DNA from: Antennarius striatus
Lineage: Eukaryota > Chordata > Actinopteri > Lophiiformes > Antennariidae
Assembly (NCBI RefSeq): GCF_040054535.1
Contig: NC_090796.1
Coordinates: forward strand, 2,625,001-2,689,000
Reading direction: 5' to 3'
DNA: 64,000 nt
Part shown: one piece after another, positions 56,818 to 64,000 of the stretch
How positions within the stretch are numbered: the first letter of the stretch is position 1
How the letters are laid out: each line of letters starts with the position of its first letter
Made by a program: the position numbers and the translations under genes
The notes under the pieces: model-generated
What the model was told of the DNA's origin: nothing
The model's database searches: none
What the model saw: only the letters and a program-made list of their open reading frames with translations

Positions 56818-59800
56818 ATGGCCCTCCCCATGGTGATGCTGTTGCCCCTGCTGATCGTCGTGGCGGCAGGAGTGTATCACATATACAATCAGATCATGCA
56901 GTTCATGTCCAAGTCCTTAGTGCGAAACAAAGTGGTGGTGATCACAGACGCTGTGTCTGTCTTGGGGACCGGTAAACGCTACTACTTAATGTTCAACTTT
57001 AATCATCATGGTGGTGTCACCTAGTTGAGGCCTCAGAAAGGCAGAAATAACTGTTATAACAAGAGGAAATAATCAGTGATGCAACTACTGAGTTAAAGTT
57101 TCTTACAGTCAAATTAATCGTTAGAATTTACGTCAGAAAATTTTGAAACATTATCCAATCCTGTGTTGATGTTGGGTGTGTCCATCATTTCAATTCAGGA
57201 TCTGGGTTTGAATCCCATGAATACTGAGAAGCTGTGACAGACGTGGATTAGAGCCATCGACAGAAAAAGATTGGAAAAAACCAATAAGGCATGAATGAAT
57301 TGTGTTTGTGGTGTTCATGTTTGAGACACATCACACATTACGTCAGCAGAAGTTGATGGTGACTGGTATTTTTTGGTGCCACACATTTACACAGGGAATA
57401 GTAAACTGCCCTGCGTTGTTTATAAAGACACACCTAAGGCTCATGGGAGTTATCTCTCTGACATGGAGACGGGGTCGCTCTGTTTTCCATGAACCAAGGG
57501 TGATGTCATGGATCTTGGGTTTGCAGCTGCTTTTAACGTAATCACAGGCCTTTAATGATTTGAGTGTTCATTAAAAGATCAAGTCATGTGTACATTGAGC
57601 TGAAATAATCGAACAACCAGGATGAAATATGTTTCCAGTCTCTCTTTGTATCTGAGTTTGGACACAAACATAGTTTAGTCGTGTAATCAGACCATTGTTA
57701 ATCCTTCAAACTATCATTGCTATCATTGGTGTTTGTTAACTTTTAGTCTTCACTGTTAGTGACGGTGTACATTATGAGGTCACATCGGTAAACACATGTT
57801 AATTTCACATGGTAATAAATTCAAATAAAAAAAAATATTACTGTAGTATTGAGTTGTGTAATAACTGTTGGTACTGTAGGTAGATATTTTATTTTGCTTT
57901 CTTCAGACAGAGGTACCTTTGCTCTGTTTTTTCATGCCTCAAACGAAACTTTTAGAATAAAAACATGAAGGTGGGTTCATTCATTTAATCTAAACATCAG
58001 TTGGAAAAGAAGGTTAAATTATTGTTTTTTCTCGTTGTTTAGAGTGTGCCCATCTCTTCCACAAGGCCGGTGCCAGACTCATCCTGTGTGGGTCTTGCTG
58101 GGATAAGCTGGAGTCTTTGTACAACACTCTGACAAACGACGCTGACCCCAGAGAGGTGAGGACATTAAATACCTGCTAGACTCACCTCGGAATCATTCCA
58201 GACTCTGAGTAAACACTTCCACACCAAACCCATCGCTCTTCAGTGGGCATTTTTTGGCAAAACAATCGTCTAGAAACAAAGGTTTCACAACTGCTCCAGT
58301 AATCTCTCCTGTCTCATGACTTGATATTTGCTGGGAGCCAACAGTGACAGACCTCCATAAAGGGGAAAGCCCTTACCTTACCCACAAACAACCACAGACA
58401 CAAACTTCACAGCCACTAACATGACTGACACGGTGGGGTTAATGTTAAAAAGATCAGATTCTGTCCTTTATTTGTCGTAATCATGTGCTCCGTCCCCAGA
58501 TCACACACTTCCTCCTGTGTTCAAAACAACAGCAGGATATCCTGTCCGACAGCACGCTGTCCTCTGTGTGGCTTCATGCACACACAGAGGACAGATGCTG
58601 AAGAAGCCAATAATGTAAAACACAGCCGATATCATAATAAATTTACCCATTCTTTAAATGTAGTAGGTCAAAAATCTAATAACTGGATAATAAAGTAATA
58701 AAAGTCCTGATCTGATAACGTAATGACTTTTGTCTGGTAATGCAATAACTATGAGTTTGGGTTGTGGTTAAGGGTTAAGGGTATGTTAGGGTTAAGGGTT
58801 GGGGGTTTGGGTTAGTAATAAATTATTAAGTTATTGGACTATCACCTTTCAAAAATGAACCAATTATTACGTTGTTGTGTTATTGGCTTTAACCGATGTG
58901 TTTGCATGGAAAAGGCTCATAATTGCTTAGAATATTATCTAATTAACAACATCTGAACTGGCCATTGATGTTTACCTGATCACACCAATCGTATTGATTT
59001 CTGACGGCTGATGATTGCTTTTCTTTGCAGTAGTGTTGCCCGGAGGTCACGGTTATCGTTTATTTGCTATTTTAATTGTATCATTTACATCTACATGTTC
59101 CAGTGTGCTGTGAAACTACAGCCGTTACACAACGCGTCTGCTCACCATAATGAATCTGTTCCATTTTGTACCAACATGTTTTTGTGTTTAAAAAAAACAC
59201 GTTTTTCTACTAGTTGTTTCTCACCAAATCATTAGGAAACATTATGTTGTTACAACATGGCAGAAAATAACATTTGTTTATTAGTCGGATATATGGGCCT
59301 GAATGTTCCCAGTTGTCTGACTGACACACGACAAAAGTAGTTTCATGCCAATGGACGTAAAGTCATCGAACTGTGATTTACCGCTCTTTATCTGACATTA
59401 TATTCACTTGTTTCTTCTTATAAGATAGGATTTTATATTGATATATCAAATTCTTTCATGTTATTACACATTAGCTTAAATAAGCATATTCTTGAGAGGT
59501 ACTTCACACCTTTATCGAAAAGTAGTACTTCTTCTATATATAAATTACAGTACAAAAACAAAGTAATGTATAACACTTATTTATTTACTGTCATAGACAT
59601 AATTGTAAGGTAAAATGAGTACATAAAGTACACTGATAAATTTCAATTCTTTCAAGCGTTCATTCAACATAGATTTAGATTAACGTGTAGTTATTGATGT
59701 TAACAAAAGCATATTTTTGATTATTATGTCCTCATTTTGCTTCTGATAAATCAAGTTTACTTATACTTAATATTGATATAATTGTGCTAAAGGGGAAGTT

Positions 59801-60726
59801 TGACATTCTACAAAACAAAAAAGAAAAAAAAATCCCAGAAGCTGCGCTCTTATATTTTCTAACCGTGGCAGAAACACATCATACAGATTGATCGATGCTT
59901 GATGAATGCAAAATATAGCAATATGTCTTTGTGCAGTAAAAGACAATCCTCTGTCATCTCAGACATTTGCTCCAAAGCTGGTGATGCTGGACTTCAGTGA
60001 CATTTGCAGCATGGAGGATGTGGTGGACGAGGTGCTGGAGTGTTATGGTTGCGTGGATGTGTTGATCTGTAACAGCAGCATCAAAGCCAAAGCCCCAGCT
60101 CAGAGTATCTCCTTGGAACAAGACAGAAACGTCATGGACATCAACTACTTCGGCCCCAGCACTCTCACCAAAGGTGGGTCGGACAGTCCTGACAGATCTC
60201 CGAATTCAATGCTGATGATGTTTTTGAGACTTTGGCTCTTTTTTTTCTAAATGCTATTGTTCACATTATGTGGCAGGAGTTCTTCCATCAATGATCTCCA
60301 GAAGGTCCGGCCACATCGTTCTGGTCAACAGCATCCAGGGGAGACTGGCCATCCCGTTCAGAAGTTCATGTGAGTTCAATCTCAAATCTGAAAAATTGTC
60401 ACTTTTTGCTGAAACTGTGTTGATCCAACTTTGTGGTGACTTTGGAGGACACAGGTTTAGTTGTGTTTAATAATAAGGTTAATTTCTACTCAAAAGACAT
60501 TGTGTTGTTTACCACTTTATATAGGAACAGCATTATAACCTTCATAAAGTTGGATTTGAAACCCTGACATCCCAAAAAGATTTTGACTTCACCTTAACCT
60601 GTAAGCTAAAATTATTAGCACGCACCACCCTGAGGAGGTCACTCAAGTTGGAGCATGCAAGATGAGATCAACTAGAACGTGTAATCTCTGCATACCTGCG
60701 TGTTTACCTACTACCTGGACGTTGCA

Positions 60727-60777
<51 letters not shown>

Positions 60778-60884
60778 CAAGTGAGCTCAGATTCCATCAG
60801 CAAGTACATTTTTGTTTTATTGTGTTCGTGCTGAAGTATGCAGAGCTCACCTGTTCTCATTGATCTTGTCTTGCAGCACACACA

Positions 60885-60968
<84 letters not shown>

Positions 60969-61958
60969 ATCAATCAGAGCGTACGCTTACACACCTAGCA
61001 TCATTGCTCTGGTGAGAACAAAGGTTTGTCTGGCAGAATATGTTGTTACACTCTTTGAGTTCAAATACACACTTTCTAAAGTGTTTGCACAGAGCTGAGT
61101 AGTTGATGACAAAATTGTATATTTGTTGGCCATGACAGACCAGATTCTGGATACAAAAGTTCATTTTTCTTTTTTTTTTGCAATTTAAATTCAAATTATT
61201 TTGAGATTAACGTATCTCGCAAGATTAAATGCAACCAGAAGCATTTGCATGGCTGTAGAACAAACGTAATCTTCTGTCATGATGAAGGAAACATAAACCT
61301 TTAGATATTAAACTCATTCTTTCCTGTTCATCGCCGAGGCGTACTCGAAGCAAACCACGAGGTTCAAACATGTTGGTGTAATAAGACAATAAGAGTCCCA
61401 CAACCAGACAAAAAACAGTCAGTTAAAGAATGTCCTCAACAATGTTTGGAATGAGACGTCTTTTTTTTTTTTGTCACCTGTCAGTCGCTGCCTCTAAGCA
61501 CGCGGCTCAGGCCTTCTTCGACTGTCTGCGGGCCGAAGTGGAGGAGTACGGGATCGTCGTCAGCACCGTCAGCCACACCTTCATCAGGGCTCCCGACCCC
61601 CTGCCTGTGGAGGAACCGGCCCCTAAACCCAATACCCTGTCTGCATGTGAGTAACACAACTGCTGTGGAAGGGACAGGAGGGATGTTGAGTGAAGAAAAA
61701 TTCACTTTATTTCCTTTGTACTATTTTAACTGCATGTTTTCTTCCACAGTTATCGCCAGGCAGCTGACCCACGGTGTGCACCCATCGGTCCTGGCCTATG
61801 AGATTATGCAGACGGTGAACAGGAAGAGGAAGGAAGTTGTGATGGGCCACCTTATCCCCCGAGCAGCCCTCTGCCTCCGCTCCCTCCTGCCCTCCTTCCT
61901 GTTCGCTGTGCTGGGTGCCGGAGTGAAGGACTCGGTTCTGGCTAAGCAGATATTGTAG
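56818..61958 (+). CDS. dhrs7c: Dehydrogenase/reductase SDR family member 7C, catalytic tyrosine apparently replaced
   Basis: Coding exons join 56818-56971, 58043-58155, 59963-60173, 60277-60369, 61485-61646 and 61750-61958, total 942 nt and 313 aa, the family's usual length. The N-terminus has one hydrophobic segment (about residues 4-20) that anchors it in the membrane. A Rossmann SDR core follows: [48 protein letters not shown] and [13 protein letters not shown]. Orthologs (SRP-35) sit in the sarcoplasmic reticulum of muscle and have been described as retinol dehydrogenases. Active-site Ser178, the YxxxK lysine (Lys195) and INYFG Asn are kept. The tyrosine codon, split by the intron at 60369/61485, reads T+TC = Phe191. 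The cofactor loop is TDAVSVLG and the NNAG motif is CNSS. Teleosts have dhrs7ca and dhrs7cb; I cannot say which this is. Confidence 0.93.
60728..60966. repeat. Two (CA)n microsatellites in a dhrs7c intron
   Basis: CA tracts at about 60728-60779 and 60879-60966, with one TA interruption in the second. Confidence 0.95.
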
Positions 61959-62185
61959 GAGAAAGGAAGGAATCACACAAAGATGTGTTGTAAGCATTTA
62001 GAGTTTAACTTGAGGTTGGGTCACGAAGAAGCTAAAGAAAAAAAAACCCCACAGGTTTTTTTCTCCTGCAGGATAAAGTCCTCATCCGGCAGGGTTTCAT
62101 GAAATTAAAACCTTTTTTTCTGGTACAGTATTTGTTAAAACCACATCAAATAATAACTTCAAAATAAACTTCAACAGGGCAAAAG
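61959..62185 (+). terminator. dhrs7c: dhrs7c 3' UTR with polyadenylation signal
   Basis: AATAAA at 62163-62168 (in 'caaaataaac') lies about 205 bp after the stop. ATTAAA at about 62104 is a weaker alternative. The cleavage site is inferred. Confidence 0.5.
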
Positions 62186-62189
62186 TAAT

Positions 62190-64000
62190 GCATTTATGTG
62201 ACTTCACAGGCTGAGTTGATGTGCTTTATGTACAGCAAGGTGTTCAAATGTGTATGGAAACACTGATATGTGATCCAGCAATCAAATGTGGTTATTTTCA
62301 GGGATATGAATAATATAGAGAACAAGTGAACTTACTGATGTACTTTAAGGAAATATGTTTTTCAGGTACTTTACTTTAATATGTTCAGTTTTGACTACTA
62401 GAATTTAAAAAAAGCTACGAAACTAAAAATCAAAAAACAAGACAATCACAAGTGTGAATAATATCAAATTTGTTGCATTAAAATTAGTTTATATAAGTTT
62501 TCAAAAGGATTTCTGTTGCCACGTATGAGATGTGAATTCTCAAAAGAACTTCAAATATAGATATAAATTTATGATATTAACAGTCTTGTAAAATCAATTT
62601 GATAAATACTTTTGTTGATAAATTTCCACACACAAAAAAGTAAAGATCAACTTTAAATCAATGAATGAAATTCATTAATCCCTAGTAGGGAAATTTTTCT
62701 GAAATATGAAATTTTTTGCCCAGCCCAAGACTTAGGGGTCTTAGCTACTGCCACCCCCACATAAAACTTAAAAATGTCACTATTGAACATCAAATAAACT
62801 ATAAAAGGGAGTGGGTCAGACATTTATGTTTTTAATTTACCTGTACTCATCATCTTTCATAAAAAAAACCAAAAAAGAATTGCTTCAGATTATTGAAGAT
62901 GTTTCTCCTCTCAGTCAGGTCTGACTGGTAGAGATTCCTCCTCAGTATACAGGAGGATACTGAATTTCACTGCGTATTGATATCCATATCAGAACAATGT
63001 ATTGATCCAATAGGTTTAATGTAGTGAAGCCATAGAGATGTCCCATGTGAATGCATTCCCTTAAATTTCCTCTAGGTGGCAGCAAAACATCGTTCCGAGG
63101 GATCCTGCTGACTGAATGTATTTAACCTCCTGTCCAAATCATTTTTTTATTTGACACAAAGTCTCCCAATATTTGTTATTCTGAAATATTAATCACTTTT
63201 AATCTGTCAACTAGGAAAAAACTGTAGACGAATCAAACGTTAATTCAGATTTGTTTCTGGTAACATTTTATTCTCTAATTATATAAATATAGAACTATAA
63301 ATTGATTTAATAAATGTGTCAAAAACTTTTAATCATCTATGACATATGTCCAATTACATGTAACTCCTGAATGTATTACACTTAATTTTAATCCATTGTA
63401 GTGGACATTGACATTATCCTGCAGGATTACACTGGTGGGATCAATGCTGGTCCACGCTGAGCAGAACAGACATCTTCTTTTTATGGTTATATAACATAAT
63501 TGCTTGATTCCTGGCGCCTCGCATCGCCAATGACGACGTGACAAAAGCCCACATCACAATTTAAATGACGAGCAAACTGGTCCTGGTGTCAGGTCCAGCT
63601 GGTAGGCCTGAGCCTGTCCTCCAGGTCACTTTCCTCTGGGGGGGGGGGTGTCTTTTGTCCCCAGTAGACAGGAATGTGTCTCTAATGCTCACATGAATAA
63701 ATGCAGCTCGATGACATTTCCACATGTCAAACAGGAAGCAGATCTTTAGAGCTCTCAGCTGGACGCTGCAAATTGGTATTTTGATCCAGGCTATTTACAT
63801 ACGTCAGATCATGTATGTCAGCCCCATGTAGGAATAATGGCTTAACAGGAGTTTCCACAGCGTTCATGTTGTATTTCAGGGTTCACTAGCGCTTAAAGGT
63901 AAATCAAACACGTATGCATTGAGGTGTGGAGTGATATGAGAGGAACATTGAAGCATATCGTTCCTCTTCGTCATCTGTCTGGTGAGTGATTCGCTCCTGA
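62190..64000. other. Intergenic stretch with no supported gene
   Basis: AT-rich to about 63500 and more mixed after that, with a G-run at 63639-63648. No coding homology or RNA gene was recognised. Confidence 0.5.

Overview
The window is teleost fish nuclear DNA. It has intron-rich vertebrate genes with GT-AG splice sites, very many (CA)n/(GT)n tracts, and repeat families typical of fish: Penelope-like retroelements, Tc1/mariner and pogo/Tigger-type DNA elements, and L2-like and SINE-like tails. The species cannot be fixed from sequence alone.

Layout. 1-2.7 kb is a repeat zone with a GGAT microsatellite, two partial Penelope-like copies carrying a GIY-YIG endonuclease remnant, and a GTTG-rich minisatellite. 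2.8-4.7 kb (+) is sbk1, a SH3-binding-domain kinase rebuilt as four coding exons, 444 aa. About 4.7-6.1 kb is its probable 3' UTR. 8.4-15.2 kb (-) is a RAI1/TCF20-family chromatin protein with two SUMO-interacting motifs and a C-terminal extended PHD finger. 16.4-16.7 kb (+) is a small unrecognised ORF near a possible divergent promoter. 19.1-53.1 kb (-) is mprip (myosin phosphatase Rho-interacting protein), rebuilt as 23 core coding exons plus one giant optional 2.6-kb coiled-coil exon. A CpG-rich promoter lies at 53.3-54.0 kb. 55.2-62.2 kb (+) is dhrs7c, an SDR-family sarcoplasmic reticulum protein, six coding exons and 313 aa. 62.2-64 kb holds no gene I can see.

The genes do not form one pathway. 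mprip with a RAI1-type neighbour recalls human 17p11.2, dhrs7c recalls 17p13 and sbk1 recalls 16p11.2, so this looks like a rearranged teleost block. The most notable protein observations are the predicted loss of the catalytic tyrosine, and of a cofactor-loop glycine, in the dhrs7c product; paired VIDLTR SUMO-interacting motifs in the RAI1/TCF20-like protein; and the giant optional mprip exon. No prokaryotic features, CRISPR arrays, tRNAs or rRNAs were seen.
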